A stretch of DNA of 50,713 nucleotides from an uncultured Lachnospiraceae bacterium (GCA_902762955.1 CACWQH010000015.1:1-50713), one strand, 5' to 3'; counted from the first letter of the stretch, positions 35,837 to 45,061 are shown. The notes: generated by a model not told the origin, from the sequence alone. Program-made: numbers and translations.

Positions 35837-36576
35837 GCTCCGGTTTCAAGCTGTGGATATCCAAACAACTGCTTATGTATAACTTCATTATTATAAGCGG
35901 CTGCTGTCTTTTTCTTATTTTTCAAGATATTATTGCTTACTGCTATGATTACAATACTTAAAACCAACTCCAAAAACGCAACCATAAGCTCAGGCATATA
36001 TCTCGGTACGAATCTGTACCAGATACTCATCCTGTCACCATAGTATGCAGAATAAAAAATACCCGTATAAGATGAATCCGTCACCGTTTCCATCGTAAGA
36101 GTCTTTCCGGCATCTGACGAAAAAAGCTCAACAAACACGTATGCAACCGCACTTGTAGTTCCGAAAACTCTCGTATCATTAGTATTATAGTCTGCCCTAA
36201 GCTCACCATCTATCCATATCCTCATATCCTGCTTGGAGCTTCTAAAGCAGAGATATTTGTTGCTGACAATCTCAGCCGGCAAAGTAGTTTCAAGAATTAT
36301 TTTTTCTCCTCTTTGTGCAGCCACCTTACCCGGAAATGTTATGCTCTCACCTACGCTGCCATCCTCCTTAACCTGTGTCCACTCACCCTTATATTCAGCA
36401 TACTCATAATCTCCGCTTGACGGCGAATCCGCCGGAAGAAAAATCTGACTAAAAATAAAATAAGAAAATACCAAAACCACAAATACGCCAAACATAAGCT
36501 TTATAAAATACATAAGTGGCGTGTTTTTATAATTATTACCGGCTTTAAAATCTCTTTTGCCGAATCTGTTATCCAT
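35833..36576 (-). CDS. Two-helix membrane protein with an extracellular sensor-like domain
   Basis: 247 residues, family not recognised. Membrane helices at about 20-42 and 205-225 frame a beta-rich extracellular domain (about 50-200) that contains LRADYNTNDTRVFGTTSAVAY. Its look resembles the sensor part of diguanylate cyclases or other receptors, but no output domain follows; only about 25 residues come after the second helix. It could be a truncated receptor or a stand-alone sensor. GGAG precedes the ATG at 36576; a longer start 39 nt upstream has no clear site. Confidence 0.6.
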   Translation of the reverse strand: MDNRFGKRDFKAGNNYKNTPLMYFIKLMFGVFVVLVFSYFIFSQIFLPADSPSSGDYEYAEYKGEWTQVKEDGSVGESITFPGKVAAQRGEKIILETTLPAEIVSNKYLCFRSSKQDMRIWIDGELRADYNTNDTRVFGTTSAVAYVFVELFSSDAGKTLTMETVTDSSYTGIFYSAYYGDRMSIWYRFVPRYMPELMVAFLELVLSIVIIAVSNNILKNKKKTAAAYNNEVIHKQLFGYPQLETGA

Positions 36577-36746
36577 CTTCTCTCCTCTGTAATCCCATAC
36601 TACCAACATAATCACCTGATACCTAACAGCCTACAGTACGATAATACAACTTAAAACCACCATTTTGCAATAATAATCTTATACAAACAGCCTATATTTC
36701 AAAATTTTCATTTCATAATACCAATAATTATGTTACAATTAGCGAG

Positions 36747-36755
36747 TGTTATAAA
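36747..36755 (+). promoter_or_regulatory. Possible extended -10 promoter for lysA
   Basis: TGTTATAAA matches an extended -10 (TGnTATAAA). No good -35 is seen. The transcript would carry the palindrome at 36789-36877 in its leader. The remaining 36577-36746 is AT-rich with nothing recognised. Confidence 0.35.
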
Positions 36756-36788
36756 CAATATCAAATAACATACAATATGCTGAATACA

Positions 36789-36877
36789 GATTTCAACCTG
36801 CTTATAATTCAGGTGCTAAGCAAATCGTGAGCGCCAGCGAGATTTGTGTGCACCTGAATTATAAACAAGTTGAAATC
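36789..36877 (+). repeat. Palindrome (89 bp) in the lysA leader
   Basis: 28-bp arms (36789-36816 with 36850-36877) with two mismatches, and an inner CAAATC/GATTTG stem around GTGAGCGCCAGCGA. The structure ends about 16 nt before the lysA ribosome binding site (GGGAGG). It does not resemble the lysine (L-box) riboswitch, which is longer and multi-branched. Confidence 0.8.
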
Positions 36878-36904
36878 GCAAAATAGCCACTAAGGGAGGT
36901 AAAT

Positions 36905-38155
36905 ATGAAGAACGCATTTGTTACTAAAGAACAGATTGAAGAAATAGTTAAAACCTATCCTACTCCGTTTCATATATATGATGAGAAGGGTATAAGAGAA
37001 AACGCAAGAAAGCTTTATCAGGCTTTTTCCTGGAACAAGGGTTACAAAGAATACTTTGCAGTAAAGGCTACGCCTAATCCGACTATATTAAGGATTCTTA
37101 AGGAGGAGGGTTGCGGAACCGACTGCTCATCATATACAGAGCTTTTGATGTCCGAAAAGGTCGGCATAACCGGTCATGATATCATGTTTTCCTCAAACGA
37201 TATGCCAAAGGAGGACTTTGAACTTGCAAGCAGGCTTGGTGCAATTATAAACCTTGATGATTATACTCATATCGATTTTTTAAATGAAACCTGCGGAGTA
37301 CCTGAAACCATATGCTGTAGATACAACCCGGGCGGAACCTTTTCCATTTCAACTACTATTATGGACAATCCGGGGGATGCCAAGTACGGTATGACCAAGG
37401 AGCAGCTTCTTAAGGCATACCCAAGGCTTAAAGCGGCAGGGGCAAAGCATTTTGGTCTCCACGCATTTCTTGCCAGCAACACTGTAACAAATGAATATTA
37501 TCCTACTCTTGCAAAAATTCTTTTTGAAGTTGCAGTAGAGATAAAAGAAAAAACCGGCATAAATCTTTCCTTTATCAATCTTTCGGGAGGTGTCGGCGTT
37601 CCTTATACTCCTGACAAGGAGCCAAATGATATCCTTGCCATAGGCGAAGGTGTCCATAAAGCCTTTGATGAGGTTCTTGTACCGGCAGGACTTGGTGATG
37701 TGAGCATTTTTACGGAGCTCGGAAGATTTATGCTTGCTCCTTACGGAGAGCTTGTTACAAAGGCTATTCATGAAAAACATATTTATAAAGAATATATAGG
37801 TGTTGATGCATGTGCAGTAAATCTTATGAGACCTGCTATGTATGGAGCTTATCATCATATCACGGTTTTAGGCAAAGAAAATGAACCTTGCGATTATACT
37901 TATGATGTCACAGGTTCACTTTGTGAAAATAATGATAAATTTGCTATAGACAGAAAGCTCCCTAAAATTGATATGGGCGACTATCTGGTTATACACGATG
38001 CCGGCGCACATGGCTTTTCCATGGGCTACAACTATAACGGTAAATTAAAATCTGCAGAGCTTTTACTTTGTGAGGATGGCTCTGTGAAGCAAATCCGCCG
38101 TGCTGAGACACCGGCAGATTACTTCGCAACACTTGAGGGCTATTGGGATGTATAG
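36905..38155 (+). CDS. lysA: Diaminopimelate decarboxylase
   Basis: PLP enzyme that makes lysine from meso-diaminopimelate, 416 residues. The PLP lysine is K54 in FAVKATPNP. Other fold-III decarboxylase features are CGTDCSSYTELLMS, the substrate/PLP-binding GLHAFLAS and INLSGGVGVPY, ELGRFMLAPYGELV, and the active-site region GSLCENNDKF (the catalytic Cys) near the C-terminus. GGGAGG precedes the ATG. Among PLP fold-III decarboxylases, ornithine/carboxynorspermidine types are less likely given ELGRF and SLCENNDK. Its 3' end overlaps the convergent gene by 16 bp. Confidence 0.88.
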   Translation: MKNAFVTKEQIEEIVKTYPTPFHIYDEKGIRENARKLYQAFSWNKGYKEYFAVKATPNPTILRILKEEGCGTDCSSYTELLMSEKVGITGHDIMFSSNDMPKEDFELASRLGAIINLDDYTHIDFLNETCGVPETICCRYNPGGTFSISTTIMDNPGDAKYGMTKEQLLKAYPRLKAAGAKHFGLHAFLASNTVTNEYYPTLAKILFEVAVEIKEKTGINLSFINLSGGVGVPYTPDKEPNDILAIGEGVHKAFDEVLVPAGLGDVSIFTELGRFMLAPYGELVTKAIHEKHIYKEYIGVDACAVNLMRPAMYGAYHHITVLGKENEPCDYTYDVTGSLCENNDKFAIDRKLPKIDMGDYLVIHDAGAHGFSMGYNYNGKLKSAELLLCEDGSVKQIRRAETPADYFATLEGYWDV

Positions 38156-40689
38156 GTATACATCGTATTGCCCTGCATACTTAAAAGATTAGTGAACTCT
38201 GTTCTCGTTACCTTTACTTCTTCAGCCGCTATAGGGTCATAGTACCTTATATGGCTGGAGTTGTAGCTTATAACAAGCACATATCTTCCATCATCTATAC
38301 ATGCGGCAAAAGGAATATCCCTGTCAAGAAAATATAATGCCGTATCAAGACTTATACCCGATATATTTATACCGACTCCATGCGTATATTCCGAAAATGC
38401 TTCCTCCCAGCTGTCACATGCCAAAACCTCTTCATATTCTGCCTTGCCTCCGGCTGCTTTTATACACATATACGCACAGGTCATAAGTGTGTCATTTTTA
38501 TCGAGGCATGCTCTTTCATTTATCATATCGGCAACTGTATTGTAGGTTACAGCCTCTAACATTCTGTAAATCGTGTCACCATTGCTGTCCACTACCAGAC
38601 CGCTTTTTGCGTCATTTACTGCAGTTATGGCACTTCCTGCACTTCTGAATTCTCCCTGATATCCATCATTGTCAAATACATAAAATGCATTTTCCCTTGT
38701 GCCGGTTTCAAGCTTTATATCCTTGTTGATCTCGCTGTCCTTATACTTTGTCATAACCGGCTCAACATTGGCAGTTATATAAATATTTGCCGGAAATTTG
38801 ATAGTCTGTTTAGAATAGTCATAATTTGAATATGATTCACCAAGCTCCATAACCATCGGATTTTCTTCTTTTTTATATGATATATAGTCAGGGTCGGTCT
38901 CTTCAAAGAAATTATTATTTTTTACCGCCCTTTTAAGATATATAGTGTCCTCTTCAACGGATGTGTTCATCGTATATATTCCGCTTTTACTGTATTCCTT
39001 TACAACGTTGCCGTCCGGCTGCATTATATATATTTTGTAAAGCGGCATTATCGCTTCCCCTGAGGCAGACATATTTATATCACTTTGATTTGCCACACCA
39101 TAGATCAAATCATTTCCGACAAAACCAAGTCCCAAAAATCTGTCCGCGGAATCTCCTGTCTTTTCGTATTCCGTTCCCGTCTCAAAATTATGAATAATTA
39201 TTTTTGACACTTCCTCATCAACATCAACATCCGGATATGCAACTATCTTTTTATTGTCAGATACAAGATACTTGTCCGAGGCTATATTATAAACCATGGT
39301 ATCCTGTGTCATATCCTTTAAATTGACCTTATAGATGGAACTGTCCAAAAGATAATAAAACCATCCGTCCGGATCATAATACGAAAATCTGCCGACCTCT
39401 TTTTCCATAATGTCAAAGGGTTCATCACAGCTTGTATAATAGATTTCCTCAAGCTTATTTTCACTTGCATCAAAATGATACAGAGCAAGTCCGTTTTTGC
39501 CCTCATTCTTACCTCTGTTCATATAACCATAAACAACAAAATACATGTTGGCATCGTCATCCATGTACGCTATGTTTATATCAATATTATTGTTAATAGC
39601 CCTGACATCAGAATAATTACCCTGTATATAGCTAAATACGGAGGTTAGAGTCTGCTCATCATAATCATAAAGCCATAACTCACCCGCCTTAACAAAAGCG
39701 AGCTTTCTGCTGTCCGAAGATGTTCTAAACTCTATATCCTCTTTTTTTGCTATGCCGAGACTTATACTGTTTTCCGAAGGAGTAATATAGCTCTTGTCAA
39801 ATATACTGTCGATATATCTGTCAAAGGCAAGCAGTTCAACCTCGGATTTATTGGTGTTATACCTTGCGGTATAATATTCATCAACATAATAAAAATGCTG
39901 TTCCTCCTGATAAACGGTTCCTGCCACATATCCAAAATGAATTACCGCATATTCATTATCAAGCTCCGTTATCTCAGGTACCACTCCTGTTATGGTCATA
40001 GGGCTCATGCCGCCCCAGCTTATCATGTCATACGAGGAATTTAAATTAACATGCGAAAGATCATAATCCTGGCCTTCAGGTGTTACCTTAAGTCTGTCAA
40101 AGACCATATTGCCTTCGCTTTCATTTACTTCCTTGATAAAGGTTGTATTGTGAAAGTCCATGGCAAACGTTATTATCTCGTTGGCATGCTGACTGTTTAA
40201 ATTAACTACTCTGGTATAGTATCTTGCACTTTCCCCTTCTTTATTGGTTATGACGAAAACAAAAACATACTCCCTGTTTTCACTCATATCCATACGGAAA
40301 TGAACCTTATACTCTGTAAATCCGTCCTTCGTCACACCCTTTTCGGCATCTCCGTTTTCTATCAGATTGTCTCCTGATATACTTCTTAATTCATAACTAA
40401 ATGTTTCGCCATAGTCAGAATAATCTGCCACCAGTACATTTACGCCATAATCATCATTTACCGGAATTATGCCGTCCCGCATAAGGCTTGTGGACATTAC
40501 CTGCGTATATCCGTACATCATGTTGACGGTTCTTTCACCCAGCTTGCAATATACCACAGGTAGTGTCGGCTCCTCCACCTCACGTGAAACTGCGTCAAGC
40601 CCAAGATTATTTATTTTATTAATTAAAAGGGCTGATCCTGTTGCTACAGCAATAAATACAATCACCCTGATTATTATCTTTCTTATCAT
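38140..40689 (-). CDS. Exported membrane-anchored protein, possible degenerate C39-like C-terminus
   Basis: 849 residues. One N-terminal anchor helix (about 5-23); the rest is extracellular. The middle (about 250-620) has repeated YxYD-type strands such as LWLYDYDEQTLTSVFSY, ALYHFDASENKLEEIYY and GWFYYLLDSSIYKVNL, like blades of a beta-propeller. The last ~150 residues (YNTVADMINERACLDKND, CAYMCIKAAGG, FAACIDDGRYVLVISYNSSHI and YYDP) have the outline of a papain-like C39 peptidase. The expected catalytic His in G-H-(Y/W) is Arg here, so activity is unlikely. Function unknown. AAGGAG lies unusually far (about 15 nt) from the ATG. Confidence 0.6.
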   Translation of the reverse strand: MIRKIIIRVIVFIAVATGSALLINKINNLGLDAVSREVEEPTLPVVYCKLGERTVNMMYGYTQVMSTSLMRDGIIPVNDDYGVNVLVADYSDYGETFSYELRSISGDNLIENGDAEKGVTKDGFTEYKVHFRMDMSENREYVFVFVITNKEGESARYYTRVVNLNSQHANEIITFAMDFHNTTFIKEVNESEGNMVFDRLKVTPEGQDYDLSHVNLNSSYDMISWGGMSPMTITGVVPEITELDNEYAVIHFGYVAGTVYQEEQHFYYVDEYYTARYNTNKSEVELLAFDRYIDSIFDKSYITPSENSISLGIAKKEDIEFRTSSDSRKLAFVKAGELWLYDYDEQTLTSVFSYIQGNYSDVRAINNNIDINIAYMDDDANMYFVVYGYMNRGKNEGKNGLALYHFDASENKLEEIYYTSCDEPFDIMEKEVGRFSYYDPDGWFYYLLDSSIYKVNLKDMTQDTMVYNIASDKYLVSDNKKIVAYPDVDVDEEVSKIIIHNFETGTEYEKTGDSADRFLGLGFVGNDLIYGVANQSDINMSASGEAIMPLYKIYIMQPDGNVVKEYSKSGIYTMNTSVEEDTIYLKRAVKNNNFFEETDPDYISYKKEENPMVMELGESYSNYDYSKQTIKFPANIYITANVEPVMTKYKDSEINKDIKLETGTRENAFYVFDNDGYQGEFRSAGSAITAVNDAKSGLVVDSNGDTIYRMLEAVTYNTVADMINERACLDKNDTLMTCAYMCIKAAGGKAEYEEVLACDSWEEAFSEYTHGVGINISGISLDTALYFLDRDIPFAACIDDGRYVLVISYNSSHIRYYDPIAAEEVKVTRTEFTNLLSMQGNTMYTYTSQ

Positions 40690-40692
40690 ATG

Positions 40693-41040
40693 CTAAAAGA
40701 ATCTTCTCCTTCTTTTATATCTGCATCTTCTTAAATACATTTCATTGCACAGCATAACTTCAATAAGCTGTCTTAATCCATCGTCGTTATCCTTATATTT
40801 TACCTTATCATACATCCTGTCTGCAATACCTCTTACTGTATCCTTATCAGGATACTCCGCAAACATAGGACTGCCCTCATATTCGAGTCTGTCACATGCA
40901 TCCTCGATCAAAACCATTATGAGTCTTGCCTTTGCCGGAAACATCTGCGTCAGATAGTCTCTGTCACGTTCCAATTCATCTTCATAGGCAGCCGAAAGCT
41001 CCGGTGTCATTTTTTTTGATTCACTAAATAAATTTTCCAT
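40693..41040 (-). CDS. Small conserved-looking protein of unknown function
   Basis: 115 residues, helical and charged, ending in a very basic tail (RRCRYKRRRRFF) that could bind nucleic acid or membrane lipids. No family recognised. I chose the ATG at 41040, preceded by GAGG; a longer frame up to 41088 lies within the palindrome and has no site. It is followed after 3 bp by the 849-residue gene, so the two probably form one unit. The upstream palindrome includes this ribosome binding site. Confidence 0.65.
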   Translation of the reverse strand: MENLFSESKKMTPELSAAYEDELERDRDYLTQMFPAKARLIMVLIEDACDRLEYEGSPMFAEYPDKDTVRGIADRMYDKVKYKDNDDGLRQLIEVMLCNEMYLRRCRYKRRRRFF

Positions 41041-41150
41041 ATATACCTCACACTGATTATTATACGAAACAGCGAAACTAAAATTCATAATATTTAGCTT
41101 CGCTGTTTCCTACATTTATTATATTCGTTAAATCAGTGTATGTGAGATAT
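41041..41150 (-). promoter_or_regulatory. Palindrome (110 bp) that includes a ribosome binding site
   Basis: Outer arms 41041-41058 and 41131-41150 pair imperfectly; the inner hairpin 41066-41082 with 41093-41109 pairs over 17 bp with one mismatch. In the minus-strand RNA the outer pairing covers the GAGG and the bases next to the ATG of the gene starting at 41040. It lies directly behind the pfkA stop codon and may also end pfkA transcription. Confidence 0.75.
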
Positions 41151-41151
41151 A

Positions 41152-42234
41152 TTAATCACCAAATGATATTCCGAGCATCTTGGCATTTTTAACTATATCA
41201 TCATCCGGTGAAATATACTTTAACTTTCCGGCACTCTCTGCAAGAGGAATAGCAGTTACCTCGTTGCCCTTCATGACAACAAGCTTACCGAAATCTCCCT
41301 TCTTGATAAGCTCTGCTGCCTTTGCTCCGAATCTGCTTGAAATAACTCTGTCATAAGGACATGGGCTTCCACCTCTTTGAGTATGTCCCGGAACCGTTAC
41401 TCTTATATCCATGCCAGGGAACTGCTGTTTAAGCTTATCTGCAATCTCATATGCAACTGAAGGATATTTGGCAGCTGCATCTGCGATAGCCTGCTTTCTT
41501 TCCTTCTTAGGAAGCTTTGCAACCTCTTTGGAGATAGCACCCTCGGCAACGGCAAGAATCGAAAATCCTTTTCCTGCCTTAGTTCTCTTTTCAAGAGCAT
41601 CACTTACCTTCTTGATATCATATGGAATTTCAGGAACAAGTATAACATCCGCACCCGATGCAATACCGGCATGAAGTGTAATCCAGCCTACCTTATGTCC
41701 CATAACCTCAACTATAAACACACGACCATGTGAGCATGCAGTTGTATGGATACAGTCAATTGTATTTGTTGCTATATCAACAGCACTCTGGAAACCAAAG
41801 GTCATATCAGTTCCCCAGATATCATTATCTATAGTCTTTGGACAGCCGATTACATTTAATCCTTCCTCGCTAAGACGGTTAGCTGTTTTCTGTGAACCGT
41901 TACCACCAAGTACAACAAGGCAGTCAAGCTTTAACTTCTTGTAGGTTTCCTTCATAGACTTAACCTTATCGAGTCCGTCAGGAGTAGGGATATCAAGCTC
42001 CTTAAATGGTGTTCTTGAGCTTCCAAGTATTGTACCGCCCTTTGTAAGTATTCCGGAAAAATCATCTGCTGAAAGCTTCTGATAGTTTCCATATATAAGA
42101 CCCTTATAACCCTCTAAAAAGCCATATATTTCAACCTCTTTAAAGCATCCGTAAAGTCCCTTAACGACACCTCTCATGGTTGCATTAAGTGCCTGACAAT
42201 CTCCACCGCTTGTAAGCATTCCAATTCTCTTCAT
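41152..42234 (-). CDS. pfkA: 6-phosphofructokinase with mixed ATP/PPi-type signature
   Basis: Glycolytic enzyme that phosphorylates fructose 6-phosphate, 360 residues. TSGGDCQALN is at the N-terminus. The nucleotide-binding motif GGNGS (110-114) keeps the Gly typical of ATP enzymes, but the active-site motif is PKTIDND (132-138), where the Lys is typical of PPi-dependent or group III enzymes in place of the Gly of E. coli PfkA. MGHKVGWITL and GHTQRGGSP are also present. The phospho-donor is therefore not certain. A TATAAT overlaps the recR stop upstream. AAGGAAGG precedes the ATG. Confidence 0.93.
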   Translation of the reverse strand: MKRIGMLTSGGDCQALNATMRGVVKGLYGCFKEVEIYGFLEGYKGLIYGNYQKLSADDFSGILTKGGTILGSSRTPFKELDIPTPDGLDKVKSMKETYKKLKLDCLVVLGGNGSQKTANRLSEEGLNVIGCPKTIDNDIWGTDMTFGFQSAVDIATNTIDCIHTTACSHGRVFIVEVMGHKVGWITLHAGIASGADVILVPEIPYDIKKVSDALEKRTKAGKGFSILAVAEGAISKEVAKLPKKERKQAIADAAAKYPSVAYEIADKLKQQFPGMDIRVTVPGHTQRGGSPCPYDRVISSRFGAKAAELIKKGDFGKLVVMKGNEVTAIPLAESAGKLKYISPDDDIVKNAKMLGISFGD

Positions 42235-42257
42235 CTTGTATACCTTCCTTTCTTGTA

Positions 42258-42857
42258 TTATATAGCTATTCTTCCTTCCAATGCTCTAAGAAGAGTCATC
42301 TCATCTATACACTCCAAATCTCCTCCCACAGGTACTCCGCTCGCTATACGTGTGGTTTTAATCCCTGAAGGTTTTATCAATTTGGAAATATACATTGCTG
42401 TTGCTTCACCCTCTACACTTGAATTGGTTGCAATAATTACCTCTTCCACATCCTCTGCTTCGAGTCTTAAAATAAGCTCTTTAAGCTTTATATCATTTGC
42501 ACCGATTCCCATAGCAGGATTTATAACTCCGTGAAGGACATGATATACCCCGGTATACTGTCCTGTTCTTTCATAGGCAGCCAGATCTCTCGGTGTTTCA
42601 ACAACCATAATAAGCTTATGATTTCTCTTTACCGATGCGCATATAGGACATTCTTCCCTGTCTGTTATCGTATAACAGCTCTTGCAGTATTTGATATGCT
42701 TTTTTGCATCAGATATTGCAAGCGAAAGATTTTCCACTCTGTCCTCAGGCATATTGATTATATAAAATGCCAGTCTTTGTGCTGTCTTACCGCCTATTCC
42801 CGGAAGTCTTGACAATTCTTCAATTAATTTATTGACCTTATCTCCATATATATCCAT
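42258..42857 (-). CDS. recR: Recombination mediator RecR
   Basis: DNA repair protein that loads RecA with RecF/RecO, 199 residues, the usual length. N-terminal helix-hairpin-helix (LSRLPGIGGKTAQRLAFYI), zinc finger (CKSCYTITDREECPIC), Toprim (MVVETPRDLAAYERTGQYTG, VYHVLHGVINPAMGIG) and C-terminal ATNSSVEGEATAMY. The start codon overlaps the ybaB stop (TAATG). Confidence 0.97.
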   Translation of the reverse strand: MDIYGDKVNKLIEELSRLPGIGGKTAQRLAFYIINMPEDRVENLSLAISDAKKHIKYCKSCYTITDREECPICASVKRNHKLIMVVETPRDLAAYERTGQYTGVYHVLHGVINPAMGIGANDIKLKELILRLEAEDVEEVIIATNSSVEGEATAMYISKLIKPSGIKTTRIASGVPVGGDLECIDEMTLLRALEGRIAI

Positions 42858-43213
42858 TAGAATGGGAAGCCTCCGCCCATACCGCCGGTTATCTTGCCCA
42901 TCTTTTCTTTCTCATCATCTGCCTGAAGTCTAATAGCTTCATTGACAGCTGCCATAACATTTTCCTCGATATCCTCAAATAAGTCCTCATCATCTCTGTC
43001 AAATGCATCCTTATCGATTTTGATCTCTGTTATTTCTTTCTTGCCGTTAATCTTAACCTTTACAACTCCGCCTCCGGCAGTTGCCTCATACTCCTTTTCT
43101 TCAAGCTCCTTGGTTGTCTCCTCCATCTGCTTTTGCATCTTCTGAGCCTGTTTCATAAGATTATTCATGTTTCCCGGCATCATGCCTCCCGGAAATCCAC
43201 CTCTTTTTGCCAT
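42857..43213 (-). CDS. ybaB: Nucleoid-associated protein YbaB/EbfC
   Basis: Small DNA-binding protein of 118 residues with the family core MNNLMKQAQKMQKQMEETTK and EATAGGGVVKVKINGKKEI, and a Gly/Phe-rich C-terminus. It sits between dnaX and recR as in most Firmicutes. AGGAGG precedes the ATG at 43213. Confidence 0.95.
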   Translation of the reverse strand: MAKRGGFPGGMMPGNMNNLMKQAQKMQKQMEETTKELEEKEYEATAGGGVVKVKINGKKEITEIKIDKDAFDRDDEDLFEDIEENVMAAVNEAIRLQADDEKEKMGKITGGMGGGFPF

Positions 43214-43283
43214 CTTTTAATCCTCCTGATTTTTTATAGCTTTTATATTTTTAATATTAAATCATTTTTTTGTTTGATTTTTG

Positions 43284-43346
43284 TTTTTTATTTGTTTTTT
43301 TGCTTTTTATGTTAGTTTTTTATTTGTTTTTTGCTTTTTATATTAG
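43284..43346 (-). repeat. A-rich 31-32-bp tandem repeat between dnaX and ybaB
   Basis: Two copies of TTTTTTATTTGTTTTTTGC followed by TTTTTATRTTAG (plus-strand sense) lie next to each other in the 168-bp gap. In the transcript this is an unstructured A-rich stretch ahead of ybaB. Confidence 0.7.
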
Positions 43347-43381
43347 TTTTTATGCTGTTCATTTTTATAAAGATTTCCATG

Positions 43382-45061
43382 TTATGCTTTGATTTTAATG
43401 TCATCATATTTGACCTTGGACAGATCAAAGCTGCTAAGTCTTTCAAGTGTCGGATCACCCTTACTTAAAAGTCTTAAACCTATGTGTATCTCCCTTCCCG
43501 TAAGCTCTGAAATCTCTTCTTCAAGAAGCTCCCTGTTGCTCTTTTTTTCAAAATAATCTATAGCAAGAGAGTTTTCGGAATTTTTTTCATACACAAGCTC
43601 CATAGTTGACTTCATTTCACCGGGTACAACCTTAGCCTTATCAAGAAAAACCTTTTGCAAATGCATTACTGTTTTAAGAAGTCCATCCCATATGCTTATA
43701 ACACTTTCAATCTCTTTTAAGTTTGCTTCAGGATAATTCTTTTTTATATTTTCATATATCTGTCTGCTGTCTTCTCTTCCGGAATTATTATCCGTATTTA
43801 TCTGACCGTCGCCCGTGTTATCTGCAGCCGCAACCAAGTTTTCCTTATCTGTTGCCGTCTGCACAGGTATTTCACTTGCGGAATTTACATATACAACCTT
43901 GGCATTTTCGCCCAAATCATCTGTTTTCTTTTCCAGATCTTCAAGTCTTTTTTCAATCGCAGAATAATCCTTTTGCATCTGCGGTCTGCACATCTTTATT
44001 ATAGCCACATCAACTATAACTCTCTTTGTTTTAATGTAAGCCATCTTATTTGATGCTTCTTGAAGAATATTGATATAATTTATAAGATAATCTGCATTTA
44101 ATTCTTTACCGAATTCTATCAGAGTATCCTTTTTTTCCGTGGCAATATCCACATCAAAGGAAGGATCAAGCTTGAGCATAAGCACATTTCGTATAAAGCC
44201 GATAAACTCGATGATAAACTGTGGCAAATCCTTACCCTGCCATACTGCATCATCAATTATATCAATCGCCTTGCTTACCTCATCCTTTATTATTGCCTCA
44301 AGCAAATTGATATAGATGTCTACATCAACAGCACCTATGGTGTCCAAAACCTTTTCGTAGGTAAGCTCCTCTCCGAGATTAAAGGATATACACTGATCCA
44401 GTATACTTAACGCATCTCTCATGGATCCGTCAGCCACCTTTGCCACATAGGCAAGTGCATCTCTCTCGGCCTTTATATTTTCTCTTTCCAAAAGCTCAGC
44501 AAGTCTGTCAGTTATAGTTTCAATGGAAATTCTTCTGAAATCATATCTCTGACATCTTGAAAGTATGGTAATAGGAACTGAATGAACATCCGTTGTAGCA
44601 AGTATAAATATAACATAGGACGGTGGTTCCTCAAGAGTCTTTAATAGAGCATTAAAGGCTTCCTTTCTAAGCATATGAACCTCATCGATTATATAAACCA
44701 GATATTTGCCTGTCGAAGGTGAATATTGAACAGAGCTGTTAATCTGTCTTATATTATCTACACCGTTGTTGGATGCTCCGTCTATCTCTATAACATTCAT
44801 GGATGCACCATCAGATATAGCTTTGCAGCTTGCACACTCGTTGCATGGACTTCCATCCACCGGATGCTCGCAATTTACGGATTTTGCCAGCAGCCTCGCT
44901 ATAGTGGTTTTACCTGTACCTCTTGTTCCGCAGAAAAGATAAGCGTGACCTACTCTTTCATATTTTATTTGATTTTTTAATGTCCTGACAATGTGTTCCT
45001 GACCTTTTACTTCTTCGAATTCATTTGGACGCCATTTTCTATATAAAGCCTGATATGACAT
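43382..45061 (-). CDS. dnaX: DNA polymerase III subunit gamma/tau
   Basis: Clamp-loader ATPase of 559 residues. Walker A GTRGTGKT (45-52), zinc ligands C64, C73, C76 and C79, Walker B IIDEVHML, sensor LATTDVHS, and the SRC motif (SRCQRYDF). A Glu/Asp-rich linker leads to a tau-like C-terminal region. No slippery A-run with strong frameshift signals was noticed. AAAGGA precedes the ATG. First gene of the dnaX-ybaB-recR run. Confidence 0.96.
   Translation of the reverse strand: MSYQALYRKWRPNEFEEVKGQEHIVRTLKNQIKYERVGHAYLFCGTRGTGKTTIARLLAKSVNCEHPVDGSPCNECASCKAISDGASMNVIEIDGASNNGVDNIRQINSSVQYSPSTGKYLVYIIDEVHMLRKEAFNALLKTLEEPPSYVIFILATTDVHSVPITILSRCQRYDFRRISIETITDRLAELLERENIKAERDALAYVAKVADGSMRDALSILDQCISFNLGEELTYEKVLDTIGAVDVDIYINLLEAIIKDEVSKAIDIIDDAVWQGKDLPQFIIEFIGFIRNVLMLKLDPSFDVDIATEKKDTLIEFGKELNADYLINYINILQEASNKMAYIKTKRVIVDVAIIKMCRPQMQKDYSAIEKRLEDLEKKTDDLGENAKVVYVNSASEIPVQTATDKENLVAAADNTGDGQINTDNNSGREDSRQIYENIKKNYPEANLKEIESVISIWDGLLKTVMHLQKVFLDKAKVVPGEMKSTMELVYEKNSENSLAIDYFEKKSNRELLEEEISELTGREIHIGLRLLSKGDPTLERLSSFDLSKVKYDDIKIKA

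Noticed and set aside
36577-36904. Lysine riboswitch in front of lysA
   Set aside because: The leader holds only one long hairpin; the multi-branched L-box core is absent.
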